Shown here piece after piece: positions 32,191-40,935 of a stretch of 57,701 nucleotides of DNA. A program made the translations under genes and the position numbers. The stretch is from DATDYB01 sp036517115 (GTDB lineage: Bacteria > Patescibacteriota > Minisyncoccia > Phycocordibacterales > PALSA-1337). The stretch is from positions 1-57,701 of the forward strand of contig DATDYB010000010.1 in assembly GCA_036517115.1 (NCBI GenBank), written 5' to 3'. The notes beneath the pieces are model-generated. The model saw nothing but the letters and a program-made list of their open reading frames with translations, ran no database searches and had not been told where the DNA came from. Numbering within the stretch: the stretch's first letter is position 1; every line of letters begins with the position of its first letter.

Positions 32191-32908
32191 TTTTGTTGTT
32201 TTTAAGAGTTTTTCTTATATATAGTTCCTGACCGATGGCAAAAAGGTTGCTCACCGTCCAATATAGGGCGATTACTGAAGAGATTCCATATGAGATGAAG
32301 AATACTACTACGGGCAACATATACCGCATTTGGAGACTCATGGTGCGAGCGAGATCGTCTTTGAATGTAGGGTTCTCGGTTTTCTTGGGAACGATAGGCA
32401 TTGAATACCTGATTTGAAAATACTGAGTGGCCCCAGCAAGCAATGAAAGAATGATGCTCTTTTTTGCGATATCAACGAGGCCGATAAATTTCATATTTAT
32501 GAAATCTGGTATCGCTACAAATGAGTACAGGAGTTCTCCGTGCACGGAAGGCAACCCCCCGTTATAAAAAATAGAATAAAGAGCGAAAATGATCGGCAAC
32601 TGAATGAGAATAAGGAAAAAACCAGAGAATGGGTTGATACCTTTTTCCTTATAGAGAGCCATAATGGCCCGAGCTTGCTCTTGTTTGTCAGTATACTTTT
32701 GTTTAACCGCATTGAGTTCCGGCTCGATACGCTTCATCTCAAGCTGGGTCTTAACTGACCGGTAGGAGAGAGGAAAGAGGATAAGTTTAACAAGGATGGT
32801 AAAAATAATAACCGCCACCCCTGCATCAGCCCAGGGAATGACATCCATTAAAAAGATGAGGCCATTATAGAGCGGATCGTAAATTAACGTATGGTACATA
32901 GAGATCAT
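32183..32908 (-). CDS. yidC: YidC/Oxa1 membrane protein insertase
   Basis: 241 aa, the short form without the large periplasmic domain of Proteobacteria. Key segments are VIIFTILVKLILFPLSYRSVKTQ (helix with the conserved groove residues), the charged hairpin EPELNAVKQKYTDKQEQARAIM, NPFSGFFLILIQLPIIFALYSIF and the C-terminal ISSVIALYWTVSNLFAIGQE. It inserts membrane proteins alone or with SecYEG. It is the third gene of the rpmH-rnpA-yidC origin cluster. Confidence 0.95.
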   Translation of the reverse strand: MISMYHTLIYDPLYNGLIFLMDVIPWADAGVAVIIFTILVKLILFPLSYRSVKTQLEMKRIEPELNAVKQKYTDKQEQARAIMALYKEKGINPFSGFFLILIQLPIIFALYSIFYNGGLPSVHGELLYSFVAIPDFINMKFIGLVDIAKKSIILSLLAGATQYFQIRYSMPIVPKKTENPTFKDDLARTMSLQMRYMLPVVVFFISYGISSVIALYWTVSNLFAIGQELYIRKTLKNNKTI

Positions 32909-32923
32909 TGTATCGGGAGAATA

Positions 32924-33259
32924 CTACGAAAGCAATCGGGCTTTTTTAAACAACACTTCTAATTCGTGAGTGAGCGCAGTGAAAGACAGTGCTTCCACAC
33001 CTTTCTTGAGAGTGAGGGCAACATAGGGCGACTGGATAAGGCGGGGAGAGAGGTCACGGAGCACATGGGACACTCTTCGTTTTAGAACATTACGGACCAC
33101 CGCTTTTAAAGAAACTTTCTTGGGTACTACCACCGCAAACCGGAGGGACTTCTGCCCTGAGAGGACTTTCATTGAAAATAAAGGGGATTCAACCCTCAAG
33201 CCCGTCTGAAGGACTTTTTTTAAATTAGGAGTACCTATTCTTTGTTGTTTAGACAACAT
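32924..33259 (-). CDS. rnpA: ribonuclease P protein component
   Basis: 111 aa from the ATG at 33259; a longer frame from 33280 adds seven atypical residues. SLRFAVVVPKKVSLKAVVRNVLKRRVSH holds the RNR signature (K-x-x-x-x-A-x-x-R-N-x-x-K-R-R). It assists the catalytic RNA in removing tRNA 5' leaders. The RNA subunit gene was not identified in this window. It lies between rpmH and yidC, which is the conserved order. Confidence 0.93.
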   Translation of the reverse strand: MLSKQQRIGTPNLKKVLQTGLRVESPLFSMKVLSGQKSLRFAVVVPKKVSLKAVVRNVLKRRVSHVLRDLSPRLIQSPYVALTLKKGVEALSFTALTHELEVLFKKARLLS

Positions 33260-33294
33260 ATAATGCGAAAACCCCCTCACAGAGAGGGGATTTA

Positions 33295-33429
33295 TTATAC
33301 CGTCAGTCGCTTTCGGCCTTTTTGTCGTCGGCGTGCAACTGTTTTCTTGCCTCCGGCGCTACGCTTTCGTTTAAGGAAACCGTGCGTTCGAGATCGTTTT
33401 CTTTTTTTAGGTTTGTAGGTGAAGCTCAT
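33295..33429 (-). CDS. rpmH: 50S ribosomal protein L34
   Basis: 44 aa, starting MSFTYKPKKRKRSRTHGFLK and continuing with the Arg/Lys-rich helix to GRKRLTV. The K-R-x-R-x-H-G-F-x-x-R motif is diagnostic. It binds 23S rRNA in the large subunit. It is first in the rpmH-rnpA-yidC operon and divergent from dnaA, as in most bacteria. An extension at the start (MSFTYKP) and the core match Patescibacteria-type L34. Confidence 0.96.
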   Translation of the reverse strand: MSFTYKPKKRKRSRTHGFLKRKRSAGGKKTVARRRQKGRKRLTV

Positions 33430-33435
33430 GGTTGG

Positions 33436-33473
33436 TAAGTGTAAAGTTAAAAGTGAAAAATGTAAAGTTAAAA
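33436..33473. repeat. A-rich heptamer-like repeat (gtaaagt/taaaagt family)
   Basis: GTGTAAAGTTAAAAGTG followed by a second GTAAAGTTAAAA. Similar strings occur at 41973-41998, 49322-49357 and 56776-56816. Confidence 0.5.
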
Positions 33474-33635
33474 AAATATTTCTGTGTTATAGGTTTCCAG
33501 TGCAGGTTTTAAGTTTTCCACAGGCTGTTCACACATTATAAACATATTCGTATGTTTTACACAAGTTCTATAAAATTTTAATCGGTATATACTATAAATT
33601 AATTACTCTCTTTAATTTTAACTAATACGTTTCAC
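33474..33635. promoter_or_regulatory. dnaA upstream region with DnaA-box-like sites
   Basis: AT-rich. TTTTCCACA (33514-33522) and TTTTACACA (33555-33563) differ from the TTATNCACA consensus by one base each. They fit autoregulation of dnaA or an outer part of the origin. Confidence 0.6.
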
Positions 33636-34988
33636 ATGACTGATTACAATAAACTGTGGGAAAACATTCTTGCGGAAATAGAACTCACCGTTTCAAAAGC
33701 GAACTTCAGTACATGGTTTAAAGACACCTATATCCTCCGAGAAGAAGAGGGGACAGTGTACCTTGGTGTACCCAACGCATTTGCCAAGGACTGGCTACAG
33801 AGCAAGTATCATAACGCTATTTTAAAATCTTTAAGGACCCTTTCTGAACATATTCGAGCGCTCGAATACACCATATGCAAGGATGATGGCCGTCGAAGGG
33901 ACACCGAACACAACAGAAGCCAGATTCCTTCAATGAACAGGGAGCTGCCTTTGAGTGATTACTATATAAATAAGGAGGACAATCTCAATCCAAAATACAC
34001 TTTCGATTCATTCATCGTCGGCGGATTCAACGAGCTCGCACATGCCGCCGCACAAGCGGTGGTCAAAAAGCCGGGAGGTATCTATAATCCGTTTTTTATC
34101 TACGGCCACACCGGCCACGGGAAAACACACCTTATCCAAGCAATCGGCAATCAAATAAAAACCCTTCACCCCGGCAAAAAGGTCTACTATATGCCCTCAG
34201 AAAAGTTCGCAGTAGACTTCATCAACTCTGTACAGACCCAGAAAGTCAATCAATTTAAGGAGAAATACAGAAAATATGACTGTTTAATTATGGACGACAT
34301 ACAATTTTTCTCAAATACAGAGAAAACACAGGAAGAACTCTTCCATTTGTTCAATAATTTCTACGATAGTAATAAACAAATCGTATTTTCATCCGATAAA
34401 CACCCTAATTACATTCCTAACCTAGAAGAACGTCTGAAATCCCGCTTTGGTGCTGGTATGATCGTTGATATCCCTGCTCCAGACCAGGAGTCCCGAGGAC
34501 AAATTATCAAAGCAAAGGCGGAACAGAACAATTTTACACTCTCTCAGGAGACAGTGGATTACCTAGCTTCATCAGTAGATAGTAATATTCGTGAACTTGA
34601 AGGGGTGATAAATTCGATCATTTGCCAATCCCAACTCAAGGGCAAGGAACTCTCCGTCCTAGAGATCAAAAATCTCATTAAAAATAGTGTAAAACCTAAA
34701 AAATCAGTGTCAGTTAAAGATGTTATTAAAACCATCGCTAATTTCTACAATATCGAAGAAGATAGTATCTACGACAAAACAAGAAGAAAGGAGGTAGTGA
34801 AGCCACGGCAATTGATCATGTATATTCTTCGGGAAGACTTCAATATCTCGTATCCATCTATTGGTGATAAATTAGGAGGGAGAGACCACACCACCGTCAT
34901 ACACTCATGCGGTAAAATTAAAGATGAGCTTCGAGTCAACAACGTTCTTGTTCAAGAACTGTCACAAATCCGTGGAATGATTTGTTAA
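33636..34988 (+). CDS. dnaA: chromosomal replication initiator DnaA
   Basis: 450 aa. Domain I (1-85) with KLWENILAEIELTVSKANFS and a short linker precede the AAA+ domain, which starts KYTFDSFIVGGFNELAHAAA. Walker A reads GHTGHGKT (157-164) instead of the usual GxxGxGKT with G-V-G-L; the invariant Gly, Lys and Thr remain. Walker B is CLIMDDIQF. Domain IV carries the DnaA-box signature GGRDHTTVIHSCGKI. It opens the origin and loads the helicase. Box-like sites flank the gene on both sides. Confidence 0.97.
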   Translation: MTDYNKLWENILAEIELTVSKANFSTWFKDTYILREEEGTVYLGVPNAFAKDWLQSKYHNAILKSLRTLSEHIRALEYTICKDDGRRRDTEHNRSQIPSMNRELPLSDYYINKEDNLNPKYTFDSFIVGGFNELAHAAAQAVVKKPGGIYNPFFIYGHTGHGKTHLIQAIGNQIKTLHPGKKVYYMPSEKFAVDFINSVQTQKVNQFKEKYRKYDCLIMDDIQFFSNTEKTQEELFHLFNNFYDSNKQIVFSSDKHPNYIPNLEERLKSRFGAGMIVDIPAPDQESRGQIIKAKAEQNNFTLSQETVDYLASSVDSNIRELEGVINSIICQSQLKGKELSVLEIKNLIKNSVKPKKSVSVKDVIKTIANFYNIEEDSIYDKTRRKEVVKPRQLIMYILREDFNISYPSIGDKLGGRDHTTVIHSCGKIKDELRVNNVLVQELSQIRGMIC

Positions 34989-35222
34989 TCACCTGTTGAT
35001 AAGTATGTACACATCGTGTTGTTAAATGGGTAAAAAATGTATACAAATTACCGATCAATATGATATTCTGAAATTACTCAATCACATATTCGTTATTACC
35101 CACACAATCACGCATAAAAATAAAGCTATACTACGTTACAGCATAAAGGTATTATTAAGTTATCAACATATCCACAGCCCTAATAGTAGTAATAGATTTA
35201 TATTATAAATTAATTAACAGAT
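34989..35222. other. probable replication origin (oriC)
   Basis: A strongly AT-rich 234-base spacer between dnaA and dnaN. It holds TGTTGATAA (34994-35002, reverse of TTATCAACA), TTATCAACA (35160-35168) and, overlapping its last base, ATATCCACA (35168-35176), all within one base of the DnaA-box consensus. AT-only stretches follow (35190-35216). Position, boxes and an unwinding-type segment support oriC. Confidence 0.75.
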
Positions 35223-36323
35223 ATGAAAGCAGAATGCATAACAACGAAATTTCAGAATGCTATATCAAAAGCAGAAAGAGTGACTGGAAAGAATCTAACA
35301 TTACCGATTCTTGGATATGTGTTAATTGAAGCGAAAAGTAACACTATTACTTTCAAATCAACAAATCTTGATATTGGGGTTGAAATAACTATTCCTGCAA
35401 AAGTTGAAATACCGGGTACTATAGCAGTTCCAGGAAGTATCTTAAATAATTTCATTAGTAATTTATCTGATGAGAAAAATATAAAATTAGAGATTGTTGA
35501 TGGAAATCTTTCAGTCTCCTCACAATTCAGTGCTACAGTCATAAAATCTATCCCTCACGATGATTTCCCTATTATTCCGAAAGTTGATAAAGATAAAACG
35601 TTTTCGATCCATGCTCTCGATTTTATCAAGGGACTTCGATCGGTATGGTACAGTTCAGCAACTTCTTCGATGAAACCAGAATTATCGAGCGTGTATATCT
35701 ATCCTGATGATGAAGGTATGGTGTTTGTTGCTACTGATTCGTTCCGTCTTGCGGAAAAAAGAGTAAAGGTAAAAAAAGCCCCGGTTTTTAATCATATTCT
35801 CATACCTTTTAAGAATATTCCTGAAATTATAAAAGTGTTGGAAGATGTAGAAGGGGAGATTGAAGTTAGTTTAGGGAAAACTCAATTATCCTTGATTTCT
35901 AATGGGGTATATTTAGTTTCAAGAATTATTGATGGAATGTTTCCCGATTATAAGCAAATTATTCCAAAAGAATCTAAAACAGAAGTTATTACTTTGAAAC
36001 AAGACCTTATTAATTCACTTAAAATTTCAAACATCTTCTCTGATAAATTTCATCAGATCAATATTAAAGCCGATCCTAAAGAAAGAGTTTTTGAACTTAA
36101 GACTAAAAATAACGAAGTAGGGGAGAATGTTAATCGCCTACAGGCAGCATTGAATGGCGAAAGTGTGGATATAAATTTTAACTACAAGTATATTATCGAT
36201 TGTTTTCAATCAATTGATGCAGATAGTGTTTCACTCAACTTTAATGGTCTAAACCGGCCAATGATCATTCGTGGGGTTACTGATAAGACCTTTATGTATC
36301 TAGTGATGCCGATGAATCGGTAA
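35223..36323 (+). CDS. dnaN: DNA polymerase III beta sliding clamp
   Basis: 366 aa, the normal clamp length. Three clamp domains are visible: MKAECITTKFQNAISKAERV at the start, then HALDFIKGLRSVWYSSATSS, and the C-terminal DCFQSIDADSVSLNFNGLNRPMII ending YLVMPMNR, the usual YLxMPMR end. It encircles DNA and tethers polymerases. Directly downstream of the likely origin and dnaA. Its base composition is more AT-rich than most of the window. Confidence 0.96.
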   Translation: MKAECITTKFQNAISKAERVTGKNLTLPILGYVLIEAKSNTITFKSTNLDIGVEITIPAKVEIPGTIAVPGSILNNFISNLSDEKNIKLEIVDGNLSVSSQFSATVIKSIPHDDFPIIPKVDKDKTFSIHALDFIKGLRSVWYSSATSSMKPELSSVYIYPDDEGMVFVATDSFRLAEKRVKVKKAPVFNHILIPFKNIPEIIKVLEDVEGEIEVSLGKTQLSLISNGVYLVSRIIDGMFPDYKQIIPKESKTEVITLKQDLINSLKISNIFSDKFHQINIKADPKERVFELKTKNNEVGENVNRLQAALNGESVDINFNYKYIIDCFQSIDADSVSLNFNGLNRPMIIRGVTDKTFMYLVMPMNR

Positions 36324-36326
36324 TGT

Positions 36327-36578
36327 ATGTTTAATATCAGTTCGTATCTTGAGAAATTTAAGTCGATAGGGATGCAGGATGTACTGCTTAAGGAAAAGAC
36401 CACTATACTCATTAAAGAACGTTTCGGAATCACGCTTGCTAAGAAAGATATTGCGTATAAAAACGGCATAATGACTTTAAAAGTTCCTCCTATCCTTAAA
36501 ACTGAAATCTTTATGAAAAAACAAGAGTTTTTGAAACTCTTGTCATCTCCCGATAGTATTCTTACCGATATTCGGTAA
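36327..36578 (+). CDS. small protein after dnaN, possibly DciA/DUF721-like
   Basis: 83 aa, starting three bases after dnaN and so co-transcribed. The sequence DVLLKEKTTILIKERFGITL and GIMTLKVPPILKTEIFMKKQEFLKLL has the strand-helix ending of the KH-like DUF721/DciA fold (hydrophobic strand, then a helix that carries the next residues). DciA helps load the replicative helicase and is often near dnaA/dnaN. The match is by pattern only and weak. Confidence 0.6.
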   Translation: MFNISSYLEKFKSIGMQDVLLKEKTTILIKERFGITLAKKDIAYKNGIMTLKVPPILKTEIFMKKQEFLKLLSSPDSILTDIR

Positions 36579-36585
36579 TACTATT

Positions 36586-39078
36586 CTATTCTAATTTAAG
36601 TCGAACCGTCCCTTCTGTTATTTTCTGTGCTGTATCAGTTACAATCGCCCGTAACTTATTATCTTCATTTATTTTCTCATAAGGTCTTGGGGTGAACGAA
36701 AAGGTGTTTCCGGTAGACGAGCCCACAAACTTCTCGTTGAGATATATATCCATTTTAGAAAGTGGATCAACACCCGAATAGTTGATAGTTACTATCAATT
36801 TTTCGTTTCTGTTGTATCGAACATTTGGGTTAGGGGAAATGAAACTGATTCTGGAGGTGTTTGCAGTGGTATTAATAGCGCTCGCCTCTACAGGGACTAC
36901 CGCGGCCCCCTCATCAGGTATGCTAGCGTTTAGAGCCCAATTGCGTACACTCCACTCCCAGAGAGGGAATTGAGGGTCATTAGCAGGGTTCGATGGAGCT
37001 TCTCCTTGTGGGTCATCTTTATCTACCCAATAAAGAATTGAATGAACACCACGTACGACTCGTTCCTCTCTAAATTCTGGTGGTGTGTTCTCAGTCGCCT
37101 GTGCTCCTGTAAGTTTATCCACGATATATGTTGTACCTCCCGTCCAAACTCCCCGAAGAATCGGTTTGATAGCAGGGTCGACAGGTTCAGGGTCGGAAAA
37201 GCGCTCTTCTGGAAGATTTTTTAATACTTCAGTGATGAAGGTGTTCCATGTTGGCGCAACCACTAGTCCCGCCACTTTCTTCTCGATAGAGGAGTTGTCG
37301 TTGTTGCCGGCCCATGCGCCCACTACAATCTGAGGTGTGTAGCCAAGTATCCAAGTGTCCCGATAGTCGTTAGTGGTTCCTGTTTTTGCTGCTACTTGTC
37401 GTCCAGGAACATTTAATTTTGAGTTTACGCCGAATACAGGCGCCCGTGCGGCATTGTCAGAGAGAATGCTCGAAATAATTCGAGCAGTGTTTTCTGGTAA
37501 GATTCTTTTAGGATTACTTTCATATTGTTCGATGATATTTCCTTTGTTGTCTTCGATTTTAAGAATAGGTGTTGAGGGGTTGCGGATACCGTCGTTGGCG
37601 AATACGCCGTAGGCACTCGTCATTTCAAGTAGTGAAACGTCGGCACCCCCAAGCACTAGAGAAAGCCCATATCTGCTCGCATCACCTAAGCTCTCTACCC
37701 CCATATCTTTAGCGGTGTTGAGCGACTCCTGGACACCGGTAAGATACAAAAGTTTAACTGCGGGAATGTTGATTGACTGTGCAAGAGCGTTACGAAGTGT
37801 CATTGGTCCTCTTGTTTTGTCGTCGTAGTTTCCTGGTGAGTAGCAGCCGTCTTCACTGGTCATGTTTTCTGCTCCACAACTCGGAACGAATTGCGTTTTG
37901 AGGTCAAAGAGAACTGTATCTTGAGTGTATCCTTTATTAAAGGCGGTGGCATACACAAACGGCTTAAATGATGAGCCTGGTTGTCGGAAAGCGGTGGCGA
38001 CATTGAAGTTACCTTCAATACTCTTATCAAAATAATCACGGGAACCAACCATAACAAGAACCTGGCCAGTTTTAGGGTCGATGGCGGTTAACGCGGCGTT
38101 GGTGGCGTGATTCTCAACTGCGTTACGGAGCGCATCTTTCTTTACTATTTCCTCCGCTTTTTGCTGTAAAGCATAATCGAGAGTGGTGGTGACTTTAAGC
38201 CCCCCTTCTTCTACCATAGACTCGCCATACTTTTCCATAAGGTAGTCTCGGACATAGAATACGAAATGAGGCGCGCGGATGCCTTTATCATCCGCAACTT
38301 GGAAACTGATCTCCTCGCCTTGTGCCTTTGTGAATTCACTATCGGTAATGAATTCATTTTCCAACATTTTTTTAAGTACAAGATTGTGGCGATCAGTCAG
38401 CTCTTTTTTATGTTTGCCGTAGGGTGAGTAGTAGGTAGGTGCCCGGAGCATTGCGGCAAGGTACGCAGACTCAGCCAAGCTAATGTCTTTAGCACTTTTA
38501 CCAAAATAGGAACGAGAGGCCTCTTCGATGCCGTACACACTGCCGCCAAAAGGCATTTCGTTGAGGTAGAGCGAAAGAATCTGTTCTTTTGAGAGAGAAC
38601 GTTCAAGTTTAAGAGCAAGTACCCACTCCTTGAGTTTACGGGTAAGAGTTTTATCACCAGTGAGAATGGTGTTCTTTACTACCTGCTGCGTGATGGTAGA
38701 GCCGCCTTGTGAATACTCACCAGCTTTTAGGTTTGCAATAACAGCACGAAGAATTGCCTTGGGTTTGATGCCAAGATGGTCGTAAAATTCAGGGTCTTCT
38801 ATGGCGACTGTTGCGTTTTTTGCGTTACGAGAGATATCTTCAAATGGGACAACGGTGCGCTTGGTATTTTCATGGATATCATAGAGAAGGATGCCATTTC
38901 GGTCTAAAATTTTAGTTGACTGAAGCACTCTACGTTTATCAAATGAGCCTAGATCAGGGATTTTGAGGGTGGAGAGCCACACAATGAAGAGGCCGGAGAA
39001 GGCGATTCCGAGGGCGATACATAGGACAATAATGTTCTGAAGTGCCCTGTTGCGGGCGAGAAACCGATGCTTTTTCAT
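36586..39078 (-). CDS. mrcA: class A penicillin-binding protein (PBP1A-like)
   Basis: 830 aa. A membrane helix (about 14-36) is followed by the GT51 glycosyltransferase domain: AIEDPEFYDHLG with catalytic E94, GGSTITQQ (126-132) and LNEMPFGG. The transpeptidase has the SxxK of GSSFKP (S369, K372), an SIN (SxN) motif and KTGTTND. The C-terminus ends in an Ig-like domain (TANTSRISFISPNPNVRYNR onward). It polymerises and cross-links peptidoglycan. Patescibacteria usually keep very few PBPs, so this is probably the main one. Confidence 0.94.
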   Translation of the reverse strand: MKKHRFLARNRALQNIIVLCIALGIAFSGLFIVWLSTLKIPDLGSFDKRRVLQSTKILDRNGILLYDIHENTKRTVVPFEDISRNAKNATVAIEDPEFYDHLGIKPKAILRAVIANLKAGEYSQGGSTITQQVVKNTILTGDKTLTRKLKEWVLALKLERSLSKEQILSLYLNEMPFGGSVYGIEEASRSYFGKSAKDISLAESAYLAAMLRAPTYYSPYGKHKKELTDRHNLVLKKMLENEFITDSEFTKAQGEEISFQVADDKGIRAPHFVFYVRDYLMEKYGESMVEEGGLKVTTTLDYALQQKAEEIVKKDALRNAVENHATNAALTAIDPKTGQVLVMVGSRDYFDKSIEGNFNVATAFRQPGSSFKPFVYATAFNKGYTQDTVLFDLKTQFVPSCGAENMTSEDGCYSPGNYDDKTRGPMTLRNALAQSINIPAVKLLYLTGVQESLNTAKDMGVESLGDASRYGLSLVLGGADVSLLEMTSAYGVFANDGIRNPSTPILKIEDNKGNIIEQYESNPKRILPENTARIISSILSDNAARAPVFGVNSKLNVPGRQVAAKTGTTNDYRDTWILGYTPQIVVGAWAGNNDNSSIEKKVAGLVVAPTWNTFITEVLKNLPEERFSDPEPVDPAIKPILRGVWTGGTTYIVDKLTGAQATENTPPEFREERVVRGVHSILYWVDKDDPQGEAPSNPANDPQFPLWEWSVRNWALNASIPDEGAAVVPVEASAINTTANTSRISFISPNPNVRYNRNEKLIVTINYSGVDPLSKMDIYLNEKFVGSSTGNTFSFTPRPYEKINEDNKLRAIVTDTAQKITEGTVRLKLE

Positions 39079-39108
39079 GTGAGTTTATAGTAGCATAAAA
39101 AAACACTC

Positions 39109-39286
39109 ACACAACACCAAAATTCTTTCCCGAACGCCGTCATTCACAGTACATACTCACTTTTCTTTACGGAAAATTTGGAACTCGCCCTCCATCCGAA
39201 TGTAGAAGCTCACACAACCCAATTTTCCTAAAAAGTTCGTTGTACTGGAGAATAACAGCTATTTATAAAGAATTTTGGTGTTGTGT
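39109..39286. repeat. large palindromic element family B, copy 4
   Basis: Perfect 20-base terminal inverted repeats (39109-39128 with 39267-39286). Inside are CCCGAACGCC, CTCACTTTTCTTTACGGAAAAT, CTCGCCCTCCAT, then ATTTTCCTAAAAAGTTCG. The interior matches copies 1 to 3, while the terminal stem has a different, self-complementary sequence. Confidence 0.85.
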
Positions 39287-39291
39287 TCACT

Positions 39292-39320
39292 TTCACCTTT
39301 GAGAATTTTTATGTTACATT
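39292..39320 (+). promoter_or_regulatory. tyrS promoter
   Basis: TTCACC (39292-39297), 17-base spacer, TACATT (39315-39320). The ATG at 39330 leaves at most a very short leader. Confidence 0.5.
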
Positions 39321-39329
39321 TAGGGCATT

Positions 39330-40541
39330 ATGTCATGGTTTAAAAGCCAAAAAATAGATACAAGTCCGGAAAAAATTGATGAGCTCCTCACTCGTGGCGT
39401 GACAGAGGTTATTGAGCACGATCATTTACGTCAGCAATTATTGTTGGGTAAGCAGCTTCGGGTGAAACTTGGTATTGACCCGACCAGTCCTAATATTCAC
39501 ATAGGGCGGGCGGTACAGCTTTGGAAACTGCGGGCATTTCAGGAACTCGGTCACCATGTAGTTCTCATTATTGGCGACTTTACAGGAATAATTGGCGATA
39601 CTTCCGATAAGGAATCAGAGCGGCCGATGCTAACCGAGGAACAGATTGCAGAAAATCAAAAAACGTACTTCGAGCAGGCATTTAAAATTTTAGACAAATC
39701 AAAAACTGAAACCGCCTACAACTCCACCTGGCTCGGGAAATTAGGATTTGCCGAGATTGGAAAATTAGCAAATGTGTTCGGTCTACATGAGTTTGAGGCG
39801 AGAGAAAATATTGCCATACGTCTCAAAGCGGGGAGACGTGTGTCTCTACGCGAACTGATGTATCCTCTAATGCAAGGCTACGACAGCATCGTGGTCAAGG
39901 CGGATGTAGAGCTTGGTGGGACCGACCAGCGTTTCAACCTGCTCGCAGGGCGCACTATGCAGCCGGTGTATGGCCAGAAACCGCAAGATATTGTCATGAC
40001 TGTACTTATGGAAGGTACTGATGGCCGTAAAATGTCATCTTCGTGGGGGAACGTTATCAATATTCACGATGAACCTAATGATATGTTCGGTAAAGTGATG
40101 TCGGTGCGGGATGATCTTATTGTGAAATATTTTTTGTTAGCAACTCGGTTAGACCAAAAAGAAATTCAAAAAATCGAAAAAGAATTAAAGACCACTAATC
40201 CACGCGACATAAAAATTCGATTGGCACGAGAAATTGTGACGCTCTATCATGGAAAGGAAGCGGCCGAGCGGTCAGCAGCAAATTTTGAGAACACCTTTAA
40301 AAAAGGTGGAGTACCAGAAGATATTAAAGAAATTGCTGTGCCAAAAGATACTCCACTGGTTGATGTTCTGCTTCAGACTGGTCTGGTAGAATCGAAATCT
40401 GATTTTAGACGCTTGGTGGGAGAAGGGGCGGTGACGGTTCATGGAACGGAGGTTAAAATTACCGACCCGAATATTAAAATAACCGAAGCAGTCACCATAA
40501 AAATAGGTAAGAGGAGATTTATTAAAATCACTGTGAACTAA
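39330..40541 (+). CDS. tyrS: tyrosyl-tRNA synthetase
   Basis: 403 aa. HIGR of the HIGH motif is at 57-60 in GIDPTSPNIHIGRA, with a KMSSS signature (GRKMSSSWGN) near residue 235, typical of one bacterial TyrRS subtype. Tyr-binding region YPLMQGYDS and VELGGTDQRFNLLAG are intact. A C-terminal S4 RNA-binding domain (LVDVLLQTGLVESKSDFRRL and VTVHG) contacts the tRNA. Transcribed alone, between palindromic element B4 and a strong bidirectional terminator. Confidence 0.96.
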   Translation: MSWFKSQKIDTSPEKIDELLTRGVTEVIEHDHLRQQLLLGKQLRVKLGIDPTSPNIHIGRAVQLWKLRAFQELGHHVVLIIGDFTGIIGDTSDKESERPMLTEEQIAENQKTYFEQAFKILDKSKTETAYNSTWLGKLGFAEIGKLANVFGLHEFEARENIAIRLKAGRRVSLRELMYPLMQGYDSIVVKADVELGGTDQRFNLLAGRTMQPVYGQKPQDIVMTVLMEGTDGRKMSSSWGNVINIHDEPNDMFGKVMSVRDDLIVKYFLLATRLDQKEIQKIEKELKTTNPRDIKIRLAREIVTLYHGKEAAERSAANFENTFKKGGVPEDIKEIAVPKDTPLVDVLLQTGLVESKSDFRRLVGEGAVTVHGTEVKITDPNIKITEAVTIKIGKRRFIKITVN

Positions 40542-40592
40542 CAAAAAACCCGCTTGGCCGACCGGAAGGTTTGGGCAAGCGGGTTTTTTGTT
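40540..40592. terminator. bidirectional terminator after tyrS
   Basis: A 17-base perfect stem (40540-40556 with 40576-40592) containing AAAAAACCCGCTTG/CAAGCGGGTTTTTT. It overlaps the tyrS stop and also ends the minus-strand operon. Confidence 0.9.
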
Positions 40593-40824
40593 AGTTCCAT
40601 CCTTCTGCTTCAAACATTTCGGTCTCGTCATCATCAAGCGATTCATCGATTGTATCTGGAGTAACCACTTCTTCCTCTTCGATTTCTCCTTCATCTACTC
40701 GCATAAAGGGTATTAAACCCTTTGTTTCGTCTTCACTCGGACGCTGTGTGAAATCAGAATTTCCCACGCGCTCCTCGCTAGCCGAAATAAAATTCCCTCT
40801 TTTTGTGTTCATGATTTCATCCAA
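40591..40824 (-). CDS. small acidic protein, unknown
   Basis: 77 aa from 40824, or 73 aa from the ATG at 40812. The second half is dominated by Glu and Asp (DEGEIEEEEVVTPDTIDESL and DDDETEMFEAEGWN). There is no membrane span. The frame ends two bases inside the tyrS terminator stem. The acidic, probably disordered nature gives no function; it might bind basic partners. It lies downstream of ruvC on the same strand. Confidence 0.55.
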   Translation of the reverse strand: MDEIMNTKRGNFISASEERVGNSDFTQRPSEDETKGLIPFMRVDEGEIEEEEVVTPDTIDESLDDDETEMFEAEGWN

Positions 40825-40935
40825 AATATTTGATAATTCATTTAAAAACTTCCTCGGTGAACTCCATCTTTCATAGTTGTAGCAAATCTAAAATTTTTTG
40901 CAAACATTCCTATTCTTTTGTTGTGGAAAAGTCGC

